The position numbers and the translations under genes are program-made. A DNA stretch of 64,000 nt from Papilionanthe hookeriana x Papilionanthe teres. Lineage: Eukaryota > Streptophyta > Magnoliopsida > Asparagales > Orchidaceae. The notes under the pieces are model-generated. The model did not search any database. It saw only the letters and a list, made by a program, of their open reading frames with translations, and was not told the DNA's origin. Shown here piece after piece: positions 1-12,362 of the stretch (positions are counted from its first letter, which is position 1; each line of letters begins with the position of its first letter). The stretch lies in assembly GCA_022702705.1 (NCBI GenBank), contig CM040425.1:6588001-6652000 (forward strand). Direction: 5' to 3'.

Positions 1-2418
1 TAACCATAAGGATCATTTAGTTTTAATTATCTTCCAAATTAATATAATTTAAAGAAATTACAAACTTATCTTTTAATATGAAAAAAGTGAGATTGGTTTC
101 TATCATTTATCCCTTTATTTTTTTAATCATTCAATCATGTTAATTAAGATCATTCATCGCTCATTTCTCACTTGAATTAAGCCTAAATATTAACTAAGAC
201 TAAATCTTCACAATTGCACTTTTGCTCCTAAAGGCTTTATCAACTCTTAATTCATTAAATTTAATTCAAATGACTTCAAAATTTTTATATTATCCCACTT
301 ATGGGTCAATTAAAACATCAGAGGAGAAAATGTGATTTTTGTTAATTTAATTTAATTTATATAATTATTTTTATGCAAAGTAGTAATTTTGAAAGAAAAT
401 TCAATAACTTACTCAAAACACATTATTTATTTTTAAGAAAATTATTAGAGGTCCACCTAGATCAGAGGACTACTTGGATCAAATTTCATGTTTTCTTTTT
501 GAATTTTAATTTAATTATTATAATTATTTTAAGTTTTAGAGTATTAAATAAATATAAAATATTTAATTTGATAGACAATTAGGTTTTATATTTTTTTTAA
601 ATCTCTCTGAGGTTAGGGAACTCAGAGAAACAAATTTCATATTTTTGTGATTTATATTTTAATATTGTAATTATTTTGATAGAAAAAGTAAGGAAATTTT
701 ATTTTAGCCTTTTAAAAATTAATTATAACCCTTTAAAATTTAATATCTTTACTTAGAGGGTTAGAAAAGTTATCCCAATGGTTCCTAAGTGATTAGGAGG
801 CAATTGAGAACTTTTCTATCAATTTTATTAATTTTGTGATTTTTATGAATTTTTAATTATTTAAATATTTAAAATAGCTTTAAAAATGAAAATTTTATTT
901 TAATCCCAATTTTATTTTTATTATTTTTCTCTGACCACAGAGAACTCCCAAAACTAATTCGGTCAATTTTTTTACTAGTATTTTAACTATTAGAATTATT
1001 TTAATGCCAAAAATGTTATTTAACGTAGAATATTCAATTAAGTAGCCAAGTTAATTCCAAATAACTTCAAAAATTTTATGGGAGTTCCTCTAATAGTAAA
1101 CCATAGTGGGGCACAAAAATCAAGTTATTTACACATATATTTAATCCAAATTAATTTTCTTTTAGTTTTACGTATTAATAACAATTAGGGTTATATTTAG
1201 TGAATTAAGCCAAGCAGTATTTTCCCTATGGTCCCCCGGTCACATGTAATCTACCAAATACTTTTTATATTTTTCTGATGAGTATTTTAATTTTTATAAA
1301 TATTTTATTAAAACAGATATAATAAACTTGAAAAATAGGGATCTACTCATAGAGGTCCCCCTGATCTTGGATAAATCAGGGAAGATCCCCCATGACAAAG
1401 ATAACAAAAGTCCTAAGTTTCATGCCATGGGGAAATGTTCATGCAAATGGAGAATTAAAACACCAAATATTGTATTTAATTAATTAGAAATAAAAATATA
1501 CATCAAATAATTTTAAACCATTTCCACATTGTTCTCCTCTATTCATTGAGTAAGTGGTTATTTCTCTTTTTTAAGATTTTTCTACACCAAGTTATGAATT
1601 TTTAAAGTTTAGCTGATTTAAATAAATCAATTAATCCATATTTTTCCACTTAACCACGTCGGTGCCAACTCATCCTACGGTGCATCAAAGCTACGTGCGT
1701 CTCCTTCTGATTGGGCACTGCCTTATGAGTCAGACTCCTCCTTATGCACCATGGCCTCATCCAACTGCATCAAAGTCGTCCAAGTGATAAACATGCAATC
1801 CAACGATGATGGAGCTTCTTCCCCAACTGGTTCATCCCGTGAGCCGTCCACCTTTTAACCCTAATATTCCCTTGATACTCAGCCAAATTGCTTGAGGTTT
1901 GTTTCTATGGACTCATCTGACCTAGACGAACCTATCTATACGACTAACCTAGCCTAAAATCAACTCAATGTTCATGGAGAATCCAAACAAGCTCGAGAGG
2001 GGGAGAGAGTTCAATACCTTTGTCTGAGAGGGGAGGCCTCAATCAGATGCTTGTAGTAGCTTTGATTGGTCCCAACGAACCTCCAGATGAAGCCTCTTAC
2101 CCTGGTGAAATATCTAGACCCTCATTCGACCAAAAATGATTTCAGTTATTGATCAAAGTCTAGTATGGAGGCTCTCTGTGATGGGGCTTTGCTGGGGAAC
2201 TTCTTTTTTCAGTGTGAGGATGGTGTGGGTGCAATTAATTTGGATTTGGTGCACAGTGGAGGCTGTGGTAAAAAGTGTCATGATTTCATCTGAAATTTCA
2301 ATGAAGAAATTATCTCAGGGCAGTAGGGATGAGTGGCTGAAGGCAGTGGGATTACACTCAGGAAGGTTTAAGGAAGCTCTGATGAGGTTTTGACAGGGTT
2401 TCCTTAAGAAAAATTTCA
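1..2418 (+). repeat. AT-rich dispersed repeat, left copy (probable old LTR-element sequence)
   Basis: No credible gene is visible; the short ORFs here have no recognisable domain. Landmarks at 1363-1400 and 1575-1611 recur, in the same order and with the same roughly 210-bp spacing, on the opposite strand at about 63280-63320 and 63071-63108. The stretch is therefore one copy of a repeat whose inverted partner closes the window. It is interrupted at 2423 by the Athila-type element and resumes at 15791. Family assignment (LTR or leader of a large Ty3/gypsy element) is inference. Confidence 0.55.
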
Positions 2419-2423
2419 GCACC

Positions 2424-3994
2424 TGATGCTCGACCTTATAATTTGCAAGAATTTATGAACTCAGATTTATAGATTTATAATAATTTTGTTAAGTCCAAGC
2501 ATTCAACACAAGTATATGTATCTTATCAAGTAATACAAGGCTCTAATGGAGTCCTGGATATCGATCCCACAGGGAAATATTAAAGTTTTAAGAAAGCGTT
2601 ACACAATGTGTAATAAGCACTGAAGTTAAAGTTTACTACTTACTACTACTATGCAGGAAACGATGAAGAACAACGAAACAGTTACAATTAACTAACTACA
2701 ATTGCTTCTAACAACTTTAAGAACAAGATTAACTAACAGACACACTAAATTAAGTATTTGAAAGGTTTTTGATATATGAGAAAAGTATCCTTCCTCTTGC
2801 AATGAGAATATGATGTGTGGATTGATATGGAATAATTATCTATTATATTGTGCCAAATAGGAGCATAGATGATTCTTTACCCTTAAAAGAGTACCCCCGA
2901 TTCTAAGTAAGAAAAGAACATTGACACATTCTAAGTTTAGTTACTAACTCTAAGGCTAGGCTGAGAGGATACCGGCTCTCACTTCGGAGCTCCCACTCAC
3001 CCTTCACTCGAAGGCTAACCTTTGATATTAATTACTAATCTTAGAACCAATTTGGGGATTTCAGCCTGTCACCCTAAAATCTCCACATTGAAGTCCATCA
3101 AAACACATTTCCCTATTCATTTGCACTCAGTTCCTATGAACTACGCAATTCATCCATAGAAATTGAATGGATCTTTCATTATTATTGTAGGGCATTAAAT
3201 CCTTTCAAACTTAATGTTCAACAACATATTAATTGGCCAAATCGAAAGTAAATTAAGTTCTAAATGAAAACCGTCACAACTTCTTCATTACATTAAAATC
3301 ACATCCAATCCACATCAATCCATCATCACATCTTTATGTAAGAAGAAAGACAAAGGAGACTACTCAAAATTCATGGAGAATATACAATAAAACATGGATT
3401 TTATATATAAAAGAAAAGTCATACAAACCACAAAAGAAAATACAACTTATCTCTTTCTCTTCCCCAATGCAATTCCCTTGAAGTTCCTTTGAATCATCTT
3501 CTCTCTTCTTTACAACACTTGATTCTCTCCTTAGAATGGAAAGGAAGCAGCAATCTCTCACTTTATTTCTTCTCCTCCCCTCCTTAGAGAAGAATTCCTC
3601 TCAAATCTTCACTTTACACTCTCTACTCCTAAACCGTAACACTCTAGAAGACACAACACATTCTCTAGCCACTTTTTCCACACCACGTTTCGTCCAAAAG
3701 TAGTTACTTATAAGATAGGGACGAAATCCCAAGAGTTTCCATAGGCATCCCTTCAAAAAGTCACCAATTTAATTGTTGTGTTGTCTGGATTTGGGCGCCG
3801 GCGGCGCCAGAACACTTTTTCACCATTTTGCTCCTTTTCGCTCTAGATTCGTTCCTTTTTGCTTCTTTTCACTCCAATCACCTAAAATCATCATACCTTC
3901 AGCAAATCATGAAAAATACATTTCTTTAAAGTGCAATATCACCAAAAATGGGTAAAATTAGATAGCAAAAATCGTATTTATTTTCAGTGCATCG
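2424..3994 (-). repeat. 3' LTR of Athila-type element 1
   Basis: This 1571-bp repeat matches 14099-15790 along nearly its whole length. It is about 120 bp shorter: the other copy carries an extra stretch of CG-rich units at about 15445-15560, while this LTR keeps only one such unit (3793-3811). Recombination between those short units is a likely cause of the loss. The element-distal end reads GCATCG instead of GCATCA. Confidence 0.9.
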
Positions 3995-4012
3995 GAATCC
4001 CCCAAACTTTAA
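3995..4012 (-). other. Polypurine tract of Athila-type element 1
   Basis: Directly inside the 3' LTR the minus strand reads AAAGTTTGGGGGATTC, a G/A-rich run in the position where plus-strand priming occurs in LTR elements. Its adjacency to the LTR edge supports both the boundary and the minus orientation. Confidence 0.75.
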
Positions 4013-5317
4013 CTATTACTTGTCATCAAGTAATCTTTTTACTACATAAAAATAACTCTAGGCAATGTACTTTTCAACTATAAGATACTAAAATATTTCA
4101 TTCAAAAGAATATATTAGTTAGATTTTCAGAAAGAAATTTAGTAACTCAGGTGAACACTACAGGTATAAGGATATTCAGTAATCAAGTATAAGAGTTCTA
4201 GTCTTCTATTTATTTCAAGATGAACTACAATTTATCACATTAAAAGTGTCTCAAAAGATTATGTGAGAAAGGAGTTAATGTAAGCTTCATTAGAATGTAG
4301 GCCAGTACTCAAGACATAAATTCATAAATAAAATCAAGTTCTCCCTTTGGGGTGATTCAAGTGAAGCCAATTTTTTATTAGGCATCTCCTCAAGCTTCTC
4401 CTCATAACATTTTTCCTTCTTTTTCTTTTCTTTTCTTTTTCTCTCTTTCTTTTTTTTATTTTTTTATTTTTTAATTTTACTATTGAGGATTATTATATCT
4501 AGATAGCCCTTTAATGATTTTGACTTCACTCTCCTCTTTCTAAAGTTCAAACCTGAAATATCTCCTTACTTTATAGTTAAGTATAGGCTTTATTATTCAT
4601 CACAAAGTTACAATCTCTTCTTAACATACAATACTTTAAGTCCCTTAACATTTCAAAAATACAATTTTCCTTACTTTAAATAGTTGACTATAATCAAATC
4701 CCTTTATACCAAATATCTTACTTCTATAAAATCAACCTTTATAACTAAAAATTTTTCATCTTATCCTTCCTTAATATTCAATTGAAATAAAAAGTTTTAG
4801 TTATCTTATAATGAGAATCAACTGCCAGAAGTTATGCTAATAATTTTTGAAAATATAATAATTGAGAACAAATAAAAGTTAGTATTTCTCTACCCTCCCC
4901 CAAACTTAAATTTTTCAGTAAATTGAAACAGTTCAGAGTAGAAGAAAACTAACCTCTCTGTGCTAGGAACTTGAAATCTTCAACCGATATCTGATATTAA
5001 TCAAAATTTACAACTAGCAGGCATGAAACAATTAGTAACAATGATATAAAAATTTTAAATATCTGCATGGGTAAAGAGAAATTAACATTAAACATCTAAA
5101 CATCCAATAGAACACTATAACATGAAACAAACTATCACACTACTAACAGTACAACCAACAGTTTTAATGTCTCAGTACAACACAACAGTACAACATAAAA
5201 AGTAACTTCGTCACAATAGTACAACACAGGGTTACACATCACATGAAAAGTAAATATCCACTACATCACATCAGTACAATACAACAGACTACGAACAACA
5301 GAAATAAAACAAACAAT
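4013..5317. other. Non-coding 3' region of Athila-type element 1
   Basis: AT-rich sequence between the last 3' ORF and the 3' LTR. No domain or long ORF is visible. A long pyrimidine-rich tract lies at about 4411-4470 on the plus strand. Such spacers are usual between the 3' ORFs and the 3' LTR of Athila elements. Confidence 0.6.
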
Positions 5318-6317
5318 CTACCAGTCTCCATCACCAGGATAAGCAGCAGGGTCATCAGCAGGGTAATCTTCATTAACATCACTCCTCGCCTTAAATACAT
5401 CCATCCAACCATGGAGTCTATCCATAATAGAACTCTGTAGTCTCAGCTGCTCCATAATATCAGATAAGGTAGGCGACTCAAAAGTAGATGGAACATCATA
5501 ACTAGTACTAGGAATATAAGTACTCCTACGCTCAACTCTGGCTCCTACATGAGACTCATAAGTACAGATAATCTTCTTTGTAATAGGTCTCAATGGAATA
5601 TCCACTTCCTCAGAACTACTGAACTCCACTCCAAACTGAACACAGAGGGCATGAACTAACGCAGGATGTCCTAATCCTCTGGTGGTTTCGCCTCTAGCAA
5701 TCGTCTGAATATTCTTTTAAATAATAGCTCCAATATCAATCTTTTTCATCTTCTGAATAAGTAGTTCAGAATCACTCTATCTCTAGTAACTTCACTGTGG
5801 TGATAAGATGGTAACAGTCTTGCAGAAATGAAATAATGCCAAACTTTTGAAGCAACATTCAAAGTGGAGCAGGGAAATTTATCAACTATTTTTTACTTAC
5901 TTTCCATTCTCCTCGCCCGTTAGTCAGAAAAACAAAAACTTTTCTCATATTCTCCCTCCCAGTGTCAAAGTTCTCGTATTCACACACAAATGGTTCCCGA
6001 GTCTGATAGAAAGCATTGATATGCTGAGGAGTAAACTCAACCATCTTCCCTTTAACAAGCACATACTTAGTCTCAGTCCAGAGTATGTTAGAATAGAATT
6101 CTCTAACAACTCCCCTAACAGCATTCGCAGTGAAATAACAAAATCGCTCCCAATTTCGCTCTGCAATTAATTGTTCTACAGATCCGCTAGGACTATCAAA
6201 AGCTCGATCCTGGATACACTTCTTGTTGTGAAGGATAGAGTTATAGCGAAATTGTGCTTTGACATTAACAAACCTCTCCTCATCAAAATCCAATTTCCTC
6301 TTCCCTTTTGGAGCCAT
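5318..6317 (-). pseudogene. Athila 3' ORF, copy B (plant-transposon-protein-like), frameshifted
   Basis: On the minus strand an ORF opens at ATG 6317 (MAPKGKRKLDF...) and stays open to 5886. After frame changes it continues through a segment encoding WHYFISAR to about 5318. The N-terminal part carries a VVREFYSN motif followed by a VKGKMVEFTPQHINAFY segment. This layout resembles the domain known as 'putative plant transposon protein', common in the env-like position of plant Ty3/gypsy elements. The acidic, low-complexity C-terminus ends near 5318. It is paralogous to the ORF at 7150-8244: both have REFY, an FTP..IN segment and WHYFISA in the same order. An ATG further upstream (6398) is in frame, but 6317 was chosen because an apparent 3' splice site lies at 6333. 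Function is unknown. Confidence 0.65.
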
Positions 6318-6332
6318 GTGAATTTCTAAAAT

Positions 6333-6524
6333 CTGCAAGAAAATTCCAATAAATCCTAAATTCATAATGTAGAAAACTCCAAACACTATTCTAAACAAGT
6401 AAGAGTAAATTTCATCATGGAAATCTCAAAATTTCTTTAAAACTCCAAAAATTTCCACTATTGGCAATGTAAGAGATTTCCATGGTGAAAATCCAAAAAT
6501 TTTAACTTAAAGTGAAGCTCTTAC
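6333..6524 (-). other. Probable 192-bp intron in the leader of 3' ORF copy B
   Basis: On the minus strand the upstream leader reads CTCTTG|GTAAGAGC at 6525/6524, and 16 nt before ATG 6317 there is TTTTCTTGCAG|ATTTTAG at 6333. Both match plant splice consensus. The sequence before the donor (about 6525-6650) has pyrimidine-rich TTCCTTCATCTTCCTCCTCC, like a plant 5' UTR. I infer that this ORF was expressed from a spliced transcript. No RNA evidence is available here. Confidence 0.45.
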
Positions 6525-7149
6525 CAAGAGAAGTGCAAATCCGGTGTTGAAAAGCCTTGAAATCTCCTTAAATCCGAGATCTAGCAAGCCCTAGATCTTC
6601 AAAATCACGAAAATGGAGGAGGAAGATGAAGGAAATGGAAAAATTTTGCGGGTCCCAGGGCAAAAATCGAGAAATCGAGGGTTTTAGGCTTTTTCTGGAT
6701 TCCGCCGGCGGTGCTCTATTTAAAAATATTAGCCAACTCTCTGGATTTGGGCGCCGGCGACGCCAGACCAAAATATTTTCTAAGTCTGAAATTTTTTTCG
6801 TAATTTCGATCGTTTCGACATCCACAATGATGTTTAACACTTCAATAGGCATTTACATCATCCCATAAGCAATAATTAACACAATTTTTCACACAAAAAA
6901 TACACAACAAACTTATATATATAAAATCCAAGTTACGTCATAGACACTAAATATGTTCATTCAAACCAACTATTCTTAGATGTTTAGTGCAGCAATTACT
7001 ATACGGTAGGCAAGCACTAAGATCTAAGCACACAATGAAAGTAAACACATCCAAATCCAAGTTCAAATCTCAAAGCAAATACTACACAAACCAAACATGA
7101 CTAAGCAAAGCAAACTAAACACGCAACAAATATAAGTAGAATCCATCAA
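6525..7149. other. Spacer between the two Athila 3' ORFs, with a GC-rich module
   Basis: No ORF of note. On the minus strand it contains a GCGTCGCCGGCGCCC module (about 6749-6765) followed by the UTR-like leader of ORF copy B. Similar CG-rich modules precede ORF copy A (8346-8455) and occur in the LTRs (3793-3811, 15483-15599). The stretch 6860-7149 is AT-rich with nothing recognisable. Confidence 0.6.
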
Positions 7150-8244
7150 TTACTCCACATCTGTTTTAAAACTATCCTCTCCTCTAATCTCTCTAATTGA
7201 TTGCTGATGCACAAAAAAGTTATAAAATGGATGAAATTGAAATTTGTCAGATGATTCTTCAGCAATCAGCGCGTTGTTCTTCATAAGATTGATCAAGCCT
7301 ATCTCAATTCGACCAGTGTGATCAAATTGTTCTTTCATACTCCAATCTATATGATCGAATAAATCATAGATGTTATTGATTGCATTCATAACATTTTGTA
7401 ACTCTTTCTCCAATTGTTTAATCCACTTTAATATCATTCTGGAACCTTCAGAAAAATAGGGTTGAATCGGCTGTGAAGTCTGTGTTGGTTGATCTGTAAG
7501 CAAACTCATGTCATCTTCATCTCCAACTGTCTGGTAGTCGTAGGGGTTAGTTAGATCAATAGGCCTCCATGGAAGAAGACACTTTTCCCAACTTTCATAA
7601 GGAACCCGTGATAGACTACATAACCAAAATATGGTGGACGGGGGTCCAAGCCCATATTTAGAGCCATGCACAATTAATCCAAGTACTAATTTCACAATAA
7701 TATTACCAATATCAACCGGCCTTCCAGTTCGAATACAGAAATTCAAAATGGCACTTTCCTTGGTTACCTTGCTAATCTTCAATGTCGGAAATAACTTTGC
7801 TGAAATAAAGTAATGCCACTGCTTCGACCCTTGTGGCATTGAAATTATAATAATGGCAAATAGGTATGTTTTTTATCATAAAGAGATCGTTGATTCGTGT
7901 AGGAGTGAATTGAACAAATCTACCACACACAAATACGACCCTTGGTTGATCCCGTGAAGGTTTGTATAAAACTCTTTCACGACGGGAACAAAAATGGCAG
8001 CAGTAGTGTAGCAAAGCACTTCCCAACGTGTCTCTTTAATAATTTCTTCAATTCTAGTAGTAGGATTATCCATACCTCGGTTTATGAAGCCTCTTTCCTT
8101 GATAATCCTTCTTTTCATCATCACTTTGTTGAACAAACGCTGCACTTCAAAATTTATGAACTTCCTTCGGTTGAAAACAAGAAATCGAGGGGTTTCAATG
8201 GGAAAGGATTCCATAGGATACAAATTGGGATAGGTGGTTTTCAT
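7150..8244 (-). pseudogene. Athila 3' ORF, copy A (plant-transposon-protein-like), frameshifted
   Basis: Three overlapping minus-strand frames form one ancestral ORF: 8244-7876, 8026-7772 and 7839-7150. The first frame holds VVKEFYTN, the second GRFVQFTPTRINDLF, and the third WHYFISAKLFPT followed by a C-terminal tail. Near its end the tail has helical, possibly coiled-coil segments (IKQLEKELQNVMNAI). The motif order equals that of copy B at 5318-6317, so the two are tandem paralogues. At least two frame changes disable it. The N-terminus (MKTTYPNLYPMES) starts at 8244 after an AT-rich leader and a GC-rich module. The ORF sits in the env-like position, but I see no signal peptide or transmembrane segment, so an envelope role is not supported. 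Confidence 0.6.
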
Positions 8245-8345
8245 TTTTCTGGAGTTAAGAAGTCAAAAATGGAGTTTAGGGAGTTATAAGGACAAAGATC
8301 CCGCCAAAACTCGCATTTTGAAACTTAAAAACCTTCAAGCAGATT

Positions 8346-8455
8346 TTGGACGCCGACGTCCCTCGATAGGGCGCCGGCGGCTCTCAAATAGTCAAGTTTA
8401 GTTGTAGGAAAATGATAGGGCGCCGGCAGCGCCCATTCTGGCGCCGGCTGCGTCA
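8346..8455 (-). repeat. Clustered GCGCCGGC modules upstream of 3' ORF copy A
   Basis: Four CG-rich units (variants of GGGCGCCGGCGGC) occur within about 110 bp, in otherwise AT-rich DNA. The same module precedes ORF copy B and recurs in both LTRs. Its role is unknown; a promoter-like or structural function is possible. Confidence 0.7.
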
Positions 8456-8723
8456 GTGGTTAAAAATTCTCACCGAACTTCGTTTGATCCAAAATATTCC
8501 AATATCTCGATTCGATCCATCATTTATCAAATTTTAAAGTATTTAGAAGTAATTAGGATTCAAAAACAACTATCTAAAAAAACACAACTACAACAAACAA
8601 GCAAACACACCACAAAGATACATATGGGTTGCCTCCCATAAAGCGCTTAGTATAACGTCGTCAGCCCGACAAACCATGCAGTTAATCGAGATGACTCAAC
8701 ATTAAAACCTCTTTGAAGTCAAG

Positions 8724-9984
8724 TTAAAACCCGTCAAAGTAAGGCTTTAATCTATGTCCATTAACATTGAAAATGTTTCCAGTATCAGGATCTTTAATAT
8801 CAACAGCTCCAAAAGAATGAACTTTTACAACTGTAAAAGGTCCTAACCATCTTGACTTGAGCTTTCCAGGAAATAACTTCAATCTTGTGTTGTATAATAA
8901 AATTTTTTTTCCATTATCCAAGTTCTTTTTCAATATCTTCCGATCATGCCATAATTTCCTTTTCTCTTTATAGATCCTACCATTATGATAAGATGCATTT
9001 ATAATCTCTTCCAATTCATTTAATTGCATAAATCTTTTCTCTCCAGCATTTTTCAAATTAAAATTTAACTCTTTTATCGCCCAATATGCTTTATGCTCCA
9101 ATTCAACTGGTAAATGGCAAGTCTTACCAAACACTATTCTATAAGGAGACATTCTAATAGGGGTTTTAAAAGCAGTTCTATAAGCCCATAAAGTAGTATC
9201 TAATCGAGTAGACCAATCCAATTTATAATTATCCAGTTTTCTCCAAAATTATTTTAATTTCACGATTATACACTTCTGCTAAACCACTAGTCTGGGGATG
9301 ATAAGCAGTAGAGATTCTATGAATGATATTATATTTCTCAATTAATCTCTTAATTCGATTATTCCTGAAATGGGATCCACCATCAGTTATGATTACTCTC
9401 GGCATTCCATATCTTATAAATATGTTTTTCTTTAAAAATTTTGAAACACTCTGAGCATCACATTTGGGTAAAGCAACAGCTTCAATCCATTTCGAGACAT
9501 AATCAATAGCAACCAAAATATATAGATTTCTAAACGAAGGAGTAAATGGTCCCATAAAATCTAATCCCCATACATAAAAAATTTCAACTTCCAAATTATA
9601 ATTTAGTGGCATTTCATTTTTTCTAGAGATCTTACCTACTCTCTTACACCGATCACATGATTTAATATATCTATAAACATCTCTTAAAAAAGTATGCCAA
9701 TAAAATTCAGATTGTAAAATCTTAAAAGCAGTTTTATCGACACCAAAATGACGTCCAAATCCAGAATCGTGACATCATTGAATAATCAAATTTTTTTCTT
9801 CTTGTGGCACACATTTCCTAATAATAAGATCCTTACACTGTTTATATAGATAGGGCTCATCCCAAAAATAGAATTTTGCATCATATTTAAACTTCTTTTG
9901 TTGTTGTCTTGTTAAATCAGGTGGTACAATATCACTTACAATATAATTCACAATATCAACATACCAAGGCAAATTATTTCCCAT
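8724..9984 (-). pseudogene. Integrase domain of Athila-type element 1
   Basis: Minus-strand segments 9984-9775, 9612-9229 and 9221-8724 make up the integrase. Between the first two, a zinc-finger-like CDRCK is readable. The core contains GLDFMGPF (first catalytic Asp), IITDGGSHF (second Asp) and SGLAEVYNREIK (Glu), so the DDE triad is present. The last segment has the WAYRTAFKTPIRMSPY and LPVELEHKAYWA motifs typical of Ty3/gypsy integrase C-terminal parts, then ends after HRLKPYF. Breaks at about 9774 and 9225 interrupt the reading frame. The enzyme would join retrotransposon cDNA to host DNA in the nucleus. Its position after RNase H is the Ty3/gypsy order, the reverse of copia. Confidence 0.88.
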
Positions 9985-10035
9985 AATAGTATAGAGTTGC
10001 CCATCAGGGAAAATTTCAGTAGTTTCTTTTTCAAA

Positions 10036-10411
10036 TTAAGATAATTTATCATAGTCTATTCTGGATAGAAGATAAGCTATTTGATTATCAGCTCCCTTCC
10101 TATCAACTATCATGAAATCAATTGCTTGCAGAAGAAGTATACATCTAATGAGTCTAGGTTTCGCATCCTTCTTTTGCATTAGATATTTAATATCTGAATG
10201 GTCTGTATGCACAATACTTTTAGTTCCAATTAAATAAGGTCTAGATTTTTCAAAAGCAAACACTATAGCTAATAATTCTCTTTCTATTGTGGTATAATTA
10301 ATTTGAGCCTAATTAAGAGTTTTACTAGCATAGTAAATGACTTTGAATACTTTATCATGCCTTTGCCCCAATGCTACTCCGATTGCATAATCACTAGCAT
10401 CACACATAAGT
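10036..10411 (-). pseudogene. RNase H region of Athila-type element 1
   Basis: The ORF 10263-10036 reads FAFEKSRPYLIG, TDHSDIKYLMQKKDAKPRL and ILLLQAIDFMIVDRKG, matching the RNase H part of plant Ty3/gypsy polyproteins that follows RT. Typical family members end this region with ADHLSR; here it is AYLLSR, so the conserved aspartate is missing. A stop or frame change lies between this segment and the RT ORF that ends at 10412. The domain would degrade the RNA strand of the replication intermediate. Confidence 0.8.
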
Positions 10412-11572
10412 TCAAATGATTTCTCCCAATCGGGTGAAACAATTATAGGTGCAGTGATTAATTTTTTCTTTTAATAATTTGAAAGCTCTAAAGCATTCTT
10501 GATTAAAATCAAACTTTCTATCATTTTCTAAAAGTTGGCACTTGATAATTTTAGAAAAATCTTTAATATATCGTCTGTGAAATCCAGCGTGTCCTAAGAA
10601 ACTCCTTACCTCTCTCACAGTAGTGGGTAGCGGTAATCTCTCAATCACTCTAATTTTAGCAGGGTCGACCTCCATACCATGTTCAAAAATTTTATGCCCA
10701 AGCACAATTCCTCCTACAACCACAAATTGACATTTCTCCCAATTCAGAACTAGATTTGTTTTCTCACAAAGCTCCAAAACTTTTGCTAAGTTTTCCAGGC
10801 AAATTTCAAATGAAGTCCCGAATACAGAGAAATCATCCATAAAAACTTCTATTCCATTATCTATCATACTACTGAAGATAGACATCATACATCTCTGAAA
10901 TGTTGCAGGTGCGTTACACAGTCCAAAAGGCATTCTTCGAAAAGCAAAGGTTCCATAAGGGCTAGTAAATGTTGTCTTTTCTTGATCCTCATGAGCAATA
11001 GGTATTTGATGGTAACCAGTATATTCATCCAGAAAACAGTAGTACCTGTGTCCAGCAAGTCTATCTAGCATTTTATCAAGAAAAGGAAGAGGAAAGTGAT
11101 CTTTTTTGGTGGCGGCATTTAATTTCCTATAGTCAATACAAATTCGCCATCCATTAATTTGTCTCGTGGGTATAATTTCATTACATTCATTCACTTCAAC
11201 AGTCACTCCTCCCTTTTTTGGTACACAATGTATTGGACTTACCCAAGCACTATCCGAAATAGGATAAATAATTCCAGCATCTAGCCATTTTAAAATCTCT
11301 TTCTTAACTACTTCTTTCATTATAGGATTCAGTCTCCTTTACAGATCAAGTCTCGGTTTATATTCTTCATTTAATAAAATTCTGTGCATACAAATCGAAG
11401 GACTAACTCCTTTAATATCTGCCAAAGTCCATCCAAAAGCTTTCTTGAATCTTTTTAAAGTTTCCAACAACTTATGTTCTTGGTATTCGTTTAGCTCCGA
11501 AGAAACAATTATAGGCAAAGTTGAGGATTCTCCTAAAAATATATACTTTAAATGATTAGGGAGAATTTTCAT
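10412..11572 (-). pseudogene. Reverse transcriptase domain of Athila-type element 1
   Basis: The RT is split between 11572-11339 and 11320-10412 by a stop near 11339. The second part has SAWVSPIHCVPKKGG, WRICIDYRKLN, FPLPFLDKMLDRLAGH, TFAFRRMPFGLCNAPATFQ and VFMDDFSVFG. FMDD in place of the usual YxDD is characteristic of Athila-lineage RT. FLDEYTGYHQI carries the first catalytic Asp; most relatives have FLDG here, so the Glu is a probable mutation. LGHAGFHRRYIKDFSKI marks the connection to RNase H. Length and motif order are normal apart from the interruption. Confidence 0.93.
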
Positions 11573-11613
11573 TTCAAGTTCAAGAGATTTTATGATAGAT
11601 TAAATTAAGCTTT

Positions 11614-12170
11614 TTACTCCACCTCCATAGTGTCTAATATTTCGAATCTCTCCGGAACATACTCCAAATCTTCATTCTTCTCATTATCTGAATTTTCTTC
11701 ATCTTCACTTTCTTCTTCAAACATATTTTTATATTCTTCTTCTTTTTCAAATATATTTTCAAAATGATCATTTCTCAAGTTAACACAGACCTCCATTCTA
11801 AAACATTCATTATCTTTTTTTATTGAGGGATACTTCATAGATTTTAAAATATTAAAGGTCACCTCTTGATCATTAACTCTCATAATTAATTCTCCTTTTT
11901 GAACATAAATTACCGCTCTTCCAGTAGCAAGGAATGGTCTTACCAAAATGATCAAAATTTCTTTATCTTCCTTCATATCAAGTACAATAAAATCCAAAGG
12001 AAAGATAAATTTATCCACTTTCACTGACACATCTTTCACCACTCCTTTAGGATAAGTAATGGAACGATTGGCCAACTGAAGAGTCATATATGTAAGAGAA
12101 ATTTCTCCTATTCCCAAACCTTTTGAAAGTTGATAAAGGCATTAGATTAATACTCGCTCCCATATCACAT
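11614..12170 (-). pseudogene. Aspartic protease region of Athila-type element 1
   Basis: On the minus strand, just before ORF 12117-11614, another frame encodes ALCDMGASINLMPLSTFKRFG (about 12170-12110). DMGA is the active-site motif of retroviral-type aspartic proteases (DxGA). The ORF then continues with LTYMTLQLANRSITYPKG..DVSVKV..FIFPLDFIVLDM and RPFLATGRAVI, typical of the Athila/gypsy protease fold, and ends in a long acidic linker (EEEYKNMFEEESEDEENSDNEKNEDLE is its character). A frameshift separates the active-site loop from the rest. The protease would process the gag-pol polyprotein. Confidence 0.82.
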
Positions 12171-12362
12171 AAAGCTTTTCTGAAAAAATTTTCACCTATA
12201 GCATACGAAATAGTGAAACTATCAGGATCTTTAAGTTTTTCCGGAAGCTTTTTCTGAATAATTGCACTACACTCTCCTCTAAGTGCACAGTTTCATGGTC
12301 TGTAAACTTTCTTTTCTTTCTCATAATATCCTTCATAAACTTAGCATAGTCAAGCATCTGTT

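Noticed and set aside
2136..2393. 85-aa plus-strand ORF next to the Athila left edge
   Set aside because: It lies in the dispersed repeat, has no domain and no coding-like neighbours.
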